Part shown: one piece after another, positions 1 through 9,070 of the stretch
How positions within the stretch are numbered: position 1 is the first letter of the stretch
How the letters are laid out: every line of letters starts with the position of its first letter
NCBI GenBank assembly: GCA_945919075.1
Contig: CAMEIX010000005.1
Span: forward strand, 62,001 to 126,000
Reading direction: 5' to 3'
Source of the DNA: an uncultured Lachnospiraceae bacterium
Lineage (GTDB): Bacteria > Bacillota > Clostridia > Lachnospirales > Lachnospiraceae
Length of the DNA: 64,000 nucleotides
The notes under the pieces: generated by a model
Databases searched by the model: none
Seen by the model: the letters and a program-made list of their open reading frames with translations, nothing else
What the model was told of the DNA's origin: nothing
Made by a program: the position numbers and the translations under genes

Positions 1-1056
1 GAAAGCCGTATTATGGATTTGTACCGATGTGTGGACAGGGAAAAAATGCAGTTTGACTTTCTGATTCACACTGACAAAGAGCAGCATTTTGAAAAAGAAA
101 TAGAGAAGATGGGAGGGAAGATTTACCGGGTCCCTCGTTTTTTAGTATATAACTGGTTTGGCTACAAAAAAAAGCTGAAGCAGTTTTTTTCAAATCATCA
201 TGAATTTCGTGCCGTGCACGGGCATATGACAAGCACCGCTGCCATTTATTTGCCGATTGCAAAAAAGGCAGGGATCCCCATTACCATAGCACATGCCAGA
301 AGTGCAGGAGTGGACAGCGGACTAAAAGGATGGATTACCCGGCTTTTGCGTCTTTCTTTGCATAAAAAGGCGGATTATCTTCTGACCTGTTCAAAAGAGG
401 CAGGCTATGCAGTCTATGGAAAAAAATGTATGGACAGCGGGGCAGTGGAGATTGTACCGAATGCCATAGATGCTTTAAAATACTGCTATGACCCGGTATT
501 GCGCAAACAAAAAAGAGAGGAACTGGGCATAGGTGACAAATGGGTGATCGGTCATGTGGGAAGTTTTAGAGAAGCCAAAAATCATACCTTTCTTATCCGG
601 ATTTTTAAAGAAATACTCGCAAAAAGACCGGATGCCGTTTTGCTGTTAGTAGGAGACGGACCACTCAGACCTCAAATTGAGGAACAGGTAAGGAGCCTGG
701 GAATGGAGGAACGGGTTCTGTTTTGCGGAAGACAGTCCCGGGTAAACGGCTACTATCAGGCAATGGATTTTCTGGTATTCCCCTCCCTTTATGAAGGGCT
801 TCCGGGAACAGTGGTGGAGGCACAGGTTGCAGGTCTTAATTGTCTGGTATCGGACCACGTTACAAAAGAAGTAGGGATCACGAAAGCGGTTACGTTTATG
901 GAGCTAAACAGACCGGCAGAGGACTGGGCTGATTTTGTAGTGAAGAATGCAGAATATACAAGAGAGAGTCTCTATGAGGAGGTCTGCAAGGCCGGGTTTG
1001 ATATTACGACGCAGTTAAAGCGATATCAGGAAATATATAAAATGGAGCAGAAATGA
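1..1056 (+). CDS. GT4 family glycosyltransferase, 5' truncated
   Basis: The reading frame is open from base 1 (Glu-Ser-Arg-Ile before the first Met at 13), and GT4 enzymes of this type begin with about 15-25 more residues containing a Gly-Gly motif, so the true start lies upstream of the window. The visible 351 residues cover most of the GT-B fold. The C-terminal donor-binding part includes VIGHVGSFREAKNH and the E-x7-E type motif EGLPGTVVEAQVAG near nt 793-835. It should transfer a nucleotide sugar to a growing lipid-linked glycan at the inner membrane face. Its stop overlaps the next start as ATGA (1053-1056), which indicates translational coupling. Donor and acceptor cannot be deduced. Confidence 0.9.
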   Translation, partial: ESRIMDLYRCVDREKMQFDFLIHTDKEQHFEKEIEKMGGKIYRVPRFLVYNWFGYKKKLKQFFSNHHEFRAVHGHMTSTAAIYLPIAKKAGIPITIAHARSAGVDSGLKGWITRLLRLSLHKKADYLLTCSKEAGYAVYGKKCMDSGAVEIVPNAIDALKYCYDPVLRKQKREELGIGDKWVIGHVGSFREAKNHTFLIRIFKEILAKRPDAVLLLVGDGPLRPQIEEQVRSLGMEERVLFCGRQSRVNGYYQAMDFLVFPSLYEGLPGTVVEAQVAGLNCLVSDHVTKEVGITKAVTFMELNRPAEDWADFVVKNAEYTRESLYEEVCKAGFDITTQLKRYQEIYKMEQK

Positions 1057-1808
1057 TAAAAGTATATTACAGAAAAAAAGGAATTAAAATAGCACAGATC
1101 TGGTATCCGGAATCCGAAGATTTGGGGAAGATAAAGGCGGATATTGCATTTGTTCATGGAGTGGAAAAGAAGGAGGGAAGCCATATTCTCTCCAAAGAGT
1201 TTCATTCCATGCTTACGGACCTGACGCTATCAGAAGAAGAACTGACAGAGAAAATCAGTAAGACGGAACGCTATCAAATCAGGAGAAGTAAAAAAGAAGA
1301 TGTGGAATTTCGGTCGTTTACGCCTGCCAAACTTATAGAGGATGACACCGTGCTTACCCCTTTTATAGAGATGTATGAACAGATGTATAAAGACAAAGGA
1401 ATGAAGGTTGTTTTGAGCCGTAAGCAGTTGGATGCTTATATTAAGGCAAATGCCTTTTATCTGACAGGTGTCTTTCGTGGAGAGGAAGCACTGGCATTTC
1501 ATTCCTATGTAGCAGATGACAGGGAAGCCAGACTTTTCCATTCCACGTCAAATTTCAGAAGTGAAGAAACAGATGCAGCATTCATTGCGAGAGCCAATAA
1601 AAGACTGCATATGGATGACATGATGTACTTTAAGAATCTGGGGCTGAAAACTTACGACTGGGGCGGCATTTCCGACTTTGAAAATCCCAATGGAATTGAT
1701 GTGTTTAAAATGAAATTCGGTGGGGAAAAGGTGACGTATTATAATCTCTACGTGGGATGTTCTCTGCTTGGAAAACTGGCCATTCAGGTATTAAAGCGGA
1801 AAGGATAA
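1053..1808 (+). CDS. FemAB/GNAT-like acyl- or aminoacyltransferase
   Basis: The 251-residue protein has the look of the FemAB-like branch of the GNAT superfamily. Visible features are a basic ERYQIRRSKK segment around residues 70-80, a central stretch on moving a substrate through an acyl-binding fold (FHSYVADDREARLFH), and the C-terminal YDWGGISDFENPNG... KMKFGGE block typical of lipid II:glycine glycyltransferase-like proteins. True FemA/FemX proteins are over 330 residues, so this is a short version. In polysaccharide loci such proteins are presumed to put an acyl or amino-acid group on an amino sugar. It is coupled by ATGA to the upstream GT4. The fold is fairly well supported; the substrate is unknown. 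Confidence 0.6.
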   Translation: MIKVYYRKKGIKIAQIWYPESEDLGKIKADIAFVHGVEKKEGSHILSKEFHSMLTDLTLSEEELTEKISKTERYQIRRSKKEDVEFRSFTPAKLIEDDTVLTPFIEMYEQMYKDKGMKVVLSRKQLDAYIKANAFYLTGVFRGEEALAFHSYVADDREARLFHSTSNFRSEETDAAFIARANKRLHMDDMMYFKNLGLKTYDWGGISDFENPNGIDVFKMKFGGEKVTYYNLYVGCSLLGKLAIQVLKRKG

Positions 1809-1834
1809 TCTTTTTGAGGATAGAATTGCAGAAC

Positions 1835-2995
1835 ATGAAAAAAAGGAAGAATGTCATGTTGTTAGTGGCGCTGCTTGATCAGGGCGGTTTGGAGCGGATC
1901 TGTGCACTGACGGCAAAACTATTAAGTGAAAAATGTAATCTGACGTTGGTCGTTTTTTCTACAAAAGGCATGATCTATGATGTGAGCGGCGTGGAACTGG
2001 TAGACTTAAATCTTGGTGCAAAACCGGGAATGTTTCGCAAAGTATTTACGTTGTGGAAAAGAATAAAAGCCATAAAAAAGATTAAAAAAGAGAAAGAAAC
2101 GGAAGTTACTTACAGCTTCGGACCAAGCGCAAATCTTGCCAATATCTATTCCAAAGTTGGCGATGAAATCTGGGTCGGTATCCGGGGCTATGGGGCTTTG
2201 GAAGATGCAGGGTCCATGAAAAGACTTTGCAAAAAGGCAGATAAAGTAGTTTGCTGCTCCAAAGTCATGGAGAGGGATGTTAAAAAACGCTTTTCTCCCA
2301 AAGATACAGCTTGTCTTTACAATCCCTGCGATGTGGAGAGCATTCGCAGGCTGGCAGAAGAGAATATTGTTCCCGGGGAATGTTTAGGAGCGGACGGAGG
2401 GCCGGTTATTGCATCCATGGGACGGGAACATGATGTCAAAGGTTTCTGGCATCTCTTAAAAGCTTTTGCTTTGGTTCAAAAAGAAATAGGGAATGCCAGA
2501 TTAATGATTATCGGCGAGGGCAATTACAAGGAATATAAGAAGTTGGCGGAGGAACTGCATGTTCAAAACAGTGTGATTTTTACAGGGGTGCAGAAAAATC
2601 CTTTTGCCTATTTGCAGTGTGCCACCGTATATGTGCTTACCTCCTCTTCGGAAGGCTTTCCCAATGCACTTGTGGAGGCGATGGCACTTGGAAAACCGGT
2701 GGTATCCGTTAATTGTAAGAGTGGTCCGGCAGAAATCCTGACGGAGCATTTTGAGGAGCACTTAAAGGAAGAGGAAATATATGCCGGCGAGTATGGTCTG
2801 TTACTTCCCGTCATGAATCCTGTCAAAAACCTGGATTCGGAAACGGTGGAAAAGGAAGAGCGAATACTTGCAAAGGAACTGATCAGAATATTAAATGATA
2901 AAGAATGCCTTGCAAAAATGGGGCAGTGTGCAAAGGTAAGAAGCGAAGTCTTTTCCATGGAACGTTATGTGGAAGAGATTATGAAAATGTTATAG
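1835..2995 (+). CDS. GT4 family glycosyltransferase
   Basis: A 386-residue GT-B enzyme. The N-terminus (KKRKNVMLLVALLDQGGLER) carries the Gly-Gly motif near residue 17 that contacts acceptor and donor. The donor-site motif SSEGFPNALVEAMALGKPVV lies around nt 2645-2700. The start at 1835 is preferred over the longer frame from 1757 because family members begin just before the MLLV strand; a TTGAGGA element sits at 1814-1820, a rather long spacing. It follows the FemAB-like gene by 26 bp in the same operon. Linkage and sugar specificity are not readable. Confidence 0.88.
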   Translation: MKKRKNVMLLVALLDQGGLERICALTAKLLSEKCNLTLVVFSTKGMIYDVSGVELVDLNLGAKPGMFRKVFTLWKRIKAIKKIKKEKETEVTYSFGPSANLANIYSKVGDEIWVGIRGYGALEDAGSMKRLCKKADKVVCCSKVMERDVKKRFSPKDTACLYNPCDVESIRRLAEENIVPGECLGADGGPVIASMGREHDVKGFWHLLKAFALVQKEIGNARLMIIGEGNYKEYKKLAEELHVQNSVIFTGVQKNPFAYLQCATVYVLTSSSEGFPNALVEAMALGKPVVSVNCKSGPAEILTEHFEEHLKEEEIYAGEYGLLLPVMNPVKNLDSETVEKEERILAKELIRILNDKECLAKMGQCAKVRSEVFSMERYVEEIMKML

Positions 2996-3012
2996 ATTCC
3001 GGAGGATTTATC

Positions 3013-4953
3013 TTGAAAAAATATTGGTATCTTGTCCCGGCAGTGCTGCTTGGAATTCTGGAAGGATTCTTAGCGCATGATGTCAGGATTGGAATTGCAT
3101 CAGTTATCTTAATAGGGTTTTTCCTGTTTTTAAAATTACCTCAAAGGTTCTATGAACATGGGGTGGTACAGGCAGTGGTTTTCTGGGGAAGTCCTCTTTT
3201 TTATTTTGTGGTTACCGAGATATTAAACCTTCATTTCCCATGGAACACCTATCTGGTTCCCCTTGTGCTTAATTATATATTATACGCCCTGTTTGCCCTG
3301 TTCTTTTCGGGGATTTTCGGAAACTGGCTGATCGGGTTATATGTATCATCCTTTTTCTCTTTTCTGCTTGGGGGCGTAAATTATTTTGTACGTGTTTACA
3401 AAAATTCTGCCTTCAGTCTCTACGATATTCTTTCTGTCCGGACTCTTTATAATGTGTTGGACGGCGGTATGGAATTAACCACGGACTGGGTATTTGCGGC
3501 CGGTCTTTTGCTTTATATTCTGTATTGGATTATCCTTTCAAAATTCATTGGGGCCAAGAAGAAGGTGCCCCATAAGAAGGCAGGGGTGGTATTGCGGGTT
3601 TTTGCCATAGCAGCCTTACCGGTTTTTATGCTGGGTATTTTTAACGGAAAACTGCTGCAGAAAGCAGGAGTGGATACTACCATTTATCATGCTTCTGAAA
3701 AAAACGGTTTCATGGTTCATTTATTTGCAAGTTATGTGGACAGCCTGCAGGAAGCGCCCGAAGGTTACTCGCCGGAAAAACTGGACGAACTTAAAGCTCT
3801 TTATGAACAAAAGAATGTGCGCCCCGAAACCATGCCCAATGTCATTGTGGTAATGAACGAGTCCTTCTCCGATTTATCCTGCTTCGGAGATTTTGAAACG
3901 GATGTGCCGGTTATGGAAAACATAGATGCCCTTTCGGAAAATACCATAAAAGGTTATGCGCTTTCCTCCGTGTTTGGCGGAAATACTGCCAACTCCGAAT
4001 GGGAGTTCTTGACCGGAAATACCATGTACTTCATGCCCACAGGATGTGTTCCCTATCAGATGTATGTGACACCTACTGCCCCCAGTCTTGCCAAGACCTT
4101 ATCCGGCTATGGATATCACTGTGTTGCATTTCATCCCTATGAAAGTTCCGGATGGAAACGAAAATCTTCCTGGAAGGATTTGGGTTTTGCCCAGACTTTC
4201 TTCTTAGATGATTACAAGGAGAGTAACAGACAGACTCTCATTAATAAAAAAATGACCGATAAAGCCAATTATCAGGAAATTCTGGATTATCTGGATCAGG
4301 CGGACAAATCGGTTCCGCAGTTTGTCTTTAACGTTACCATTCAGAATCATACGGGTGGTTTCTTAGATGCCCAAAATCAGCTCGGATACCGGATTCATAT
4401 CACGGATGGTGTGGAAGGAAAGTACGACTATGTGGAAGGTTATCTGACCATGATGCATGAAAGCGATGCCGCCTTTGCCTACCTGATTTCGGAACTGGAG
4501 AAGAAGGAGGAGCCGTACATTGTGCTTATGTTCGGGGACCATCAGGCTGCTCTTGGAACGGATAATGCCTTTTTGTCAGAAATTTACGGCAAAAATGTAG
4601 ATAGTTTCAGCGAAGAAGAAAATGAGTATTTTTACTGGGTTCCCTATGTGATCTGGGCGAATTACGATCTGGATGAAACTGCTGTAGAGGGACTTACCGG
4701 TTTGAATTATCTGCAGAATATTTTATTAGATAAAATGGGCCTTTCCGGAAGTGCTTACAATACATTTCTGGATCAGTGCAGGGAGGTTTATCCGGCAATC
4801 AATGCATTTGGTTATTATGACCGGGATGGAAAATTCCATTCCATTCATGAAAATGGGGAAACGGATTCTCTGCTTAAGGATTATTATTATCTGCAATACA
4901 ATAATATTTTTGACCATGTCAACTATCGGAAAGATTTTTTTGAAAGGCATTAA
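3013..4953 (+). CDS. LtaS-like phosphoglycerol transferase (membrane sulfatase fold)
   Basis: Starts at TTG 3013, chosen because GGAGGA at 3001-3006 sits 6 bp upstream; the longer frame from 2905 would overlap the previous gene by 91 bp. The 646 residues have about five or six N-terminal membrane segments (to about 215), then an extracellular alkaline-phosphatase-like domain. Metal and catalytic residues line up with LtaS: NVIVVMNESF with Glu283, GGNTANSEWE with the presumed nucleophile Thr325, and FGDHQ with Asp509-His510. It would transfer sn-glycerol-1-phosphate from phosphatidylglycerol to an acceptor, either making a polyglycerolphosphate chain or decorating the glycan. Only 3 bp separate it from a GDPD gene. 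Confidence 0.88.
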   Translation: MKKYWYLVPAVLLGILEGFLAHDVRIGIASVILIGFFLFLKLPQRFYEHGVVQAVVFWGSPLFYFVVTEILNLHFPWNTYLVPLVLNYILYALFALFFSGIFGNWLIGLYVSSFFSFLLGGVNYFVRVYKNSAFSLYDILSVRTLYNVLDGGMELTTDWVFAAGLLLYILYWIILSKFIGAKKKVPHKKAGVVLRVFAIAALPVFMLGIFNGKLLQKAGVDTTIYHASEKNGFMVHLFASYVDSLQEAPEGYSPEKLDELKALYEQKNVRPETMPNVIVVMNESFSDLSCFGDFETDVPVMENIDALSENTIKGYALSSVFGGNTANSEWEFLTGNTMYFMPTGCVPYQMYVTPTAPSLAKTLSGYGYHCVAFHPYESSGWKRKSSWKDLGFAQTFFLDDYKESNRQTLINKKMTDKANYQEILDYLDQADKSVPQFVFNVTIQNHTGGFLDAQNQLGYRIHITDGVEGKYDYVEGYLTMMHESDAAFAYLISELEKKEEPYIVLMFGDHQAALGTDNAFLSEIYGKNVDSFSEEENEYFYWVPYVIWANYDLDETAVEGLTGLNYLQNILLDKMGLSGSAYNTFLDQCREVYPAINAFGYYDRDGKFHSIHENGETDSLLKDYYYLQYNNIFDHVNYRKDFFERH

Positions 4954-4956
4954 CAG

Positions 4957-5865
4957 ATGAAAAAGTTTATAAAGCCGGTTTTAATCATTTGTGGTATTTT
5001 ATTTTTCTGTGCAGTGGTATTTTTCAAAATTGAAGAGATTTCTTCCGCCATAATTAATTTTAAGGCAAAGCTGTTTGCTACGAATTGGAAGAATACACAG
5101 GTGGATTTTTCTAAGTACGAGCCACTGACAGATGAACCCGGGGCCTGGTATGTGGAGAATCCCCTGATTTCCCATGCCTGTGGCGGTATTAACGGCAAAA
5201 CCTATACAAACAGTAAGGAAGCCTTAGAACTTGCCATAGAGAATGGTCATAAAGTGATTGAAATCGATTTGGCGCTGACCGCGGATGAGCGTCTGGTAGC
5301 AAAACATGACTGGGGCAAGGAAACAGTACCTGATTATGAGGAGTTTATGAATACTCCCATCTACTATATTTACACAGCGCTTGATGCAGAAACTATTTTG
5401 GATACCATGTATGAACATGAGGATCTGTATATTGTGACAGATATCAAAGGGAACAACGATTACTTAAAGAGAGCTTTTACCGTACTTGTGGATACTGCAA
5501 AGAAAAAAGGGATGGAAGAGGTTCTGGATCGTTTTGTGATTCAGATTTACTATGAAAGCAATTACGATATGATTTTGCAGATTCATCCTTTTAAGAACTG
5601 GATTTATACTTTGTATGCCAGCGGAGAACGTGATCTGAACAGAGTGGCGCAGTTTTGTCTGGAAAAGGATATCCATGTGGTTACCATGCCGGTAGGATGG
5701 ATTAAGGACAAGGAGTATATCTGTGTATTTCGGGATATGAACATCAAAGTGTATACCAATACAATCAATGATTTTGATACCTTGTCGGATTTTAAGAATC
5801 GGGGCGTGTATGGCTTTTATACCGATTATGTGAAGCCCTCCGACCTGCCTTTCATCGGTTTTTAG
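4957..5865 (+). CDS. Membrane-anchored glycerophosphodiester phosphodiesterase-like protein
   Basis: A 302-residue protein with one N-terminal membrane segment (residues 7-24) and an exported GDPD TIM-barrel domain. The signature is SHACGGING at residue 72 with His73, then VIEIDLALTADERLVAKHD with metal ligands Glu102 and Asp104 and second catalytic His117. The usual HRG triplet reads HAC here. GDPD enzymes hydrolyse glycerophosphodiesters. Placed 3 bp after the LtaS-like gene, it could trim, recycle or remodel phosphoglycerol groups outside the cell. It is the last gene before a promoter-bearing 79-bp gap. Confidence 0.85.
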   Translation: MKKFIKPVLIICGILFFCAVVFFKIEEISSAIINFKAKLFATNWKNTQVDFSKYEPLTDEPGAWYVENPLISHACGGINGKTYTNSKEALELAIENGHKVIEIDLALTADERLVAKHDWGKETVPDYEEFMNTPIYYIYTALDAETILDTMYEHEDLYIVTDIKGNNDYLKRAFTVLVDTAKKKGMEEVLDRFVIQIYYESNYDMILQIHPFKNWIYTLYASGERDLNRVAQFCLEKDIHVVTMPVGWIKDKEYICVFRDMNIKVYTNTINDFDTLSDFKNRGVYGFYTDYVKPSDLPFIGF

Positions 5866-5879
5866 AGGGTTTGCAAAGT

Positions 5880-5908
5880 TTGACGCAAGATGGAATATAT
5901 GGTATATT
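5880..5908 (+). promoter_or_regulatory. Internal sigma-A promoter
   Basis: TTGACG (5880-5885) and TATATT (5903-5908) are separated by exactly 17 bp, and a TG at 5900-5901 gives an extended -10. Each hexamer matches consensus at 5 of 6 positions. It lies in the 79-bp gap before the GT2 gene at 5945, so the downstream genes can be transcribed apart from the LtaS/GDPD pair. Confidence 0.7.
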
Positions 5909-5944
5909 TTAAGGATGGTATCACCAACGAAAGGTATGTACAAA

Positions 5945-6763
5945 ATGGACGAATTAGTAAGTGTTTGTATACCGGCTTATAATAATGAAAAAGACATTCG
6001 GGCAACCGTGGACAGTATTCTTGGACAAACCTATTCCAATATCGAACTGGTTATTACGGATGACGCATCTACGGACCGTACCGTGGAGATTATTAAAAGC
6101 TTTTCCGATCCCCGTATCAAACTATTCCAAAATGAAAAGAATCTGGGGATGAGCGGAAACTGGAACCATTGTATCGAGTGCGCAGGCGGAAAATATATCA
6201 AACTTGTCTGTGCGGATGACATATTAAGAGCCGGGAGTATTGAGGCTGAGCTGAAAGCAATGCAAAAAGATCCGGAGATTGTCATGACAATTAATGACAG
6301 TATCATGGTTAACCGGGATATGAAAAATCTTGGTGTTTTTGCCCGTTATGGCAGGAAGGGAATTATAGACGGCAAGGTTCTGGCAAAAAAATCCCTGACT
6401 TTTAACAATTATTTCGGCATGCCCTGTGCCGTAATGTTTCGGAAGGATATTTTTGAAAAGGTTGGCGGTTTTGACAGCGGTTTCAAATACATTCTGGATT
6501 TTGACTTGTGGCTTTTAATGGCACCGCTTGGTAAGGTGGCGGTGTTGGATGAAAAGTTAAATTATTTCATGCTTCGGAAAGATTCCAATACGGGCAAGGT
6601 GATGTCAAAAGAGAAGAAACCCTATTATCTGGAACACGTACATCTTCTGGAAAAACATGCATCAAATCTTCAGGTGGGTAAGTTTGGAGTCTTTGTATCG
6701 AAGGTTCTTCGTAAAGCAAGAACTGCCGGATACGGTATCTGGCTAAAGTGGGTATTGAGGTGA
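5945..6763 (+). CDS. GT2 family glycosyltransferase
   Basis: A 272-residue single-domain GT-A enzyme. It opens with VSVCIPAYNNEKDI, has the nucleotide-binding ITDDASTDRT near residue 40 and the metal-site DD (VCADDILRAG) near residue 92. ATG 5945 is preferred to 5915 because the GAAAGG at 5929-5934 gives a reasonable 10-bp spacing while the earlier ATG sits directly on its purine tract. It is the first gene after the internal promoter and lies 4 bp before the next GT2. Sugar not assignable. Confidence 0.88.
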   Translation: MDELVSVCIPAYNNEKDIRATVDSILGQTYSNIELVITDDASTDRTVEIIKSFSDPRIKLFQNEKNLGMSGNWNHCIECAGGKYIKLVCADDILRAGSIEAELKAMQKDPEIVMTINDSIMVNRDMKNLGVFARYGRKGIIDGKVLAKKSLTFNNYFGMPCAVMFRKDIFEKVGGFDSGFKYILDFDLWLLMAPLGKVAVLDEKLNYFMLRKDSNTGKVMSKEKKPYYLEHVHLLEKHASNLQVGKFGVFVSKVLRKARTAGYGIWLKWVLR

Positions 6764-6767
6764 AGGA

Positions 6768-7694
6768 ATGGATAAAATAGCAGTACTGATTCCCTGTTAC
6801 AATGAAGCGCAGACAATTAAAAAAGTAGTGGAGGATGCCCGTGCTGCCCTTCCGGAGGCAGTAATTTATGTATATGACAACAATTCCACCGATCATACCG
6901 ATGAGATTGCAAGGCAGGCCGGAGCAGTGGTTCGTTATGAATATATGCAGGGAAAAGGCAATGTAATACGCCGAATGTTTCGGGACATTGATGCACTGTG
7001 CTACATCATGGTGGACGGAGATGATACCTATCCCCTGGAAGATGCTGCGAAAATGGCAGATCTGGTATTAAATCACAATGCGGATATGGTGGTTGGGGAC
7101 AGACTTTCCTCCACCTATTTTAAAGAAAACAAGCGTCCGTTCCACAATTTCGGGAATTCTTTGGTAAGAGGGGTGATCAATCGCCTGTTTCAGAGTAATA
7201 TTCGTGATATCATGACCGGTTATAGGGCATTCAGTTATGAATTTGTAAAAACCTTCCCGGTGCTTTCCAAAGGATTTGAAATAGAGACGGAAATGACGAT
7301 ACATGCGGTTTACAACAATATGCAGTTGGAAAATGTGGTGGTGGATTATCGGGACAGGCCACAAGGGAGTGTTTCAAAATTAAATACGTACTCGGATGGC
7401 CTGCGGGTATTAAAAACCATTGTATCCCTGTATAAAAATTATAAACCCTTTGGTTTTTTTACATGGTTGGCGGCATTGCTTACTGTTCTTGCAATGGCAC
7501 TGTTCATACCGGTTTTGGTGGAGTTTTTAAATATTGGTCTGGTAAATCATTTCCCCACTCTGATCGTTTCGGGGTTTGTGGAGCTGGCAGCCGTACAAAG
7601 CTTCTTTGCAGGCATGATTCTTTCGGATATTGCCAAGAAAAACAGAAGGGACTTTGAGTTTCAACTGATGCAGGTCAGCAGACAGAAAAGGTGA
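6768..7694 (+). CDS. GT2 enzyme, dolichyl-phosphate-mannose-synthase-like, with C-terminal membrane segments
   Basis: A 308-residue protein. The catalytic domain starts AVLIPCYNEAQTIKKVV, holds YDNNSTDHT and the metal motif VDGDDTYP near residue 84, and shows the DPMS/GtrB-type middle section (DIMTGYRAF). Two hydrophobic helices follow at about residues 225-285. Such enzymes usually move a sugar from a nucleotide to polyprenyl phosphate, making a lipid-linked donor used outside the cell. That fits the next gene, a multi-spanning GT-C-like protein that could consume such a donor. Confidence 0.85.
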   Translation: MDKIAVLIPCYNEAQTIKKVVEDARAALPEAVIYVYDNNSTDHTDEIARQAGAVVRYEYMQGKGNVIRRMFRDIDALCYIMVDGDDTYPLEDAAKMADLVLNHNADMVVGDRLSSTYFKENKRPFHNFGNSLVRGVINRLFQSNIRDIMTGYRAFSYEFVKTFPVLSKGFEIETEMTIHAVYNNMQLENVVVDYRDRPQGSVSKLNTYSDGLRVLKTIVSLYKNYKPFGFFTWLAALLTVLAMALFIPVLVEFLNIGLVNHFPTLIVSGFVELAAVQSFFAGMILSDIAKKNRRDFEFQLMQVSRQKR

Positions 7695-7699
7695 TTTTC

Positions 7700-9070
7700 A
7701 TGAAAGAAAGAAAAACGAAAACCGTTTCAATCGTAATTTTATCGGTCAGCATTCTGTTTTACCTGGTGCTTTTTGTTCTGGATGGGGTGCAGTTATCGGC
7801 TGACTCGAACAGCTATCTGAACTCTTCTTACGGAAGAGAACCCTTGTATCCGGTGATTTTATTGCTGTTTCGAACCATTATACCGGCAGAAGGTTATCTG
7901 TCGGTAGTGGTATTTTTACAATGTATGCTGGCGGCATTTTCAGTTTATCACCTGACCATGGTCCTTAAAAAGAAATTTAATCTGGATCATTTTTCCACAG
8001 CCGGTGTGCTGTTCCTTCAGTTTGCCGTAGTGCTGTTATGCAAAATGGTGGCGGTAAGAAAAGCGACTTATTGCAATGAAATCTGTTCAGAAGGCATTGC
8101 GATTCCTCTATTTACTCTGTTTTTGACAGAACTTATTGTTTTTGCATGGTATTCCCAATATAAAAGCATTCTTTTTTGCATGATATATGGTGCACTTTTG
8201 GTTTCCACCAGAAAGCAGATGTATATCGTGTTTGTTATCATGGTCGGAGTATATGGCATACTTTGGCTGTGCAGACGAATCAGAATTCAAAAACTGCTTA
8301 TTGCGATTGCCTCAGTGGTATGCGCAGCTTTCCTGGCAATCGGCATGGATGTTGTTTATAATCTGGGAATTCGGGGAGAAGCCATGCGGCATACCACAGA
8401 TTCTTCCGCACTGGTGATTATGACGATATACAGTTCTTCCAAAGAGGATGCCGATGCGTTTGAAGATGAGGATATGAAAGAGTTGTTCCTAAGTATCATG
8501 GAGGAAGTGGAAGAAAATAAATACAACTATCCCTATGCAAGCGGCAACTTCCTTTCCCGTTATGACCATTACGCAAGCCATTATGATAAAATTGCTTTTG
8601 GCGTGGTAAATCCTCATTTTTATGATTATCTGGATACCCATTTTTCCTTATCGGAAAATGAACGCGCCAGAAAATTTGATGAGATTAATTCGGTTTTCCT
8701 AAAGACATTGCTGCCGGGAAGATGGCGGCAGATTCTGGTTGTTGCCGGCAGTAATATGCTGGTAGGTCTTTGCAATACCTTTGCAAAAGCGCAACCGCTC
8801 TTAGCCATCTACAGTTTCTTGTTTTTGTTTAGTTATATCCTGTTATTCCTGTATTGCCTGAGGCAGAAAAAAGAAGACCTCTGTCTTATGGCATTTACAT
8901 GTATGGCAGCAGTATTTGTTAATGTAATAGTGGTAGGGCTCATGATTTTTGCACAGACCAGATACATGATTTACAACATGCCCTTTGTTTATATTGCGAT
9001 GTTCCTAATGGTACGGGAGATTTTTTTAAACATCCTTACAAAGCGCAGGCAGAAGAAGGAGAGAGCATGA
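7700..9070 (+). CDS. Polytopic membrane protein, probable GT-C glycosyltransferase
   Basis: A 456-residue protein with roughly ten hydrophobic segments. ATG 7700 is chosen over GTG 7691 because the latter is part of the AAAAGGTG ribosome site. The first outside loop has ADSNSYLNSS and REPLYP, an acidic loop after the first helix as in GT-C enzymes such as ArnT/PMT families. It could transfer a sugar from the polyprenyl-linked donor made by the preceding gene. The last codons overlap the next start (ATGA). GT-C assignment is inference; the membrane topology is evident. Confidence 0.65.
   Translation: MKERKTKTVSIVILSVSILFYLVLFVLDGVQLSADSNSYLNSSYGREPLYPVILLLFRTIIPAEGYLSVVVFLQCMLAAFSVYHLTMVLKKKFNLDHFSTAGVLFLQFAVVLLCKMVAVRKATYCNEICSEGIAIPLFTLFLTELIVFAWYSQYKSILFCMIYGALLVSTRKQMYIVFVIMVGVYGILWLCRRIRIQKLLIAIASVVCAAFLAIGMDVVYNLGIRGEAMRHTTDSSALVIMTIYSSSKEDADAFEDEDMKELFLSIMEEVEENKYNYPYASGNFLSRYDHYASHYDKIAFGVVNPHFYDYLDTHFSLSENERARKFDEINSVFLKTLLPGRWRQILVVAGSNMLVGLCNTFAKAQPLLAIYSFLFLFSYILLFLYCLRQKKEDLCLMAFTCMAAVFVNVIVVGLMIFAQTRYMIYNMPFVYIAMFLMVREIFLNILTKRRQKKERA

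Noticed and set aside
5836..5865. Terminator at the end of the GDPD gene (CCGA...TCGGTTTTT)
   Set aside because: The stem is only four pairs with a long loop and lies inside coding sequence.
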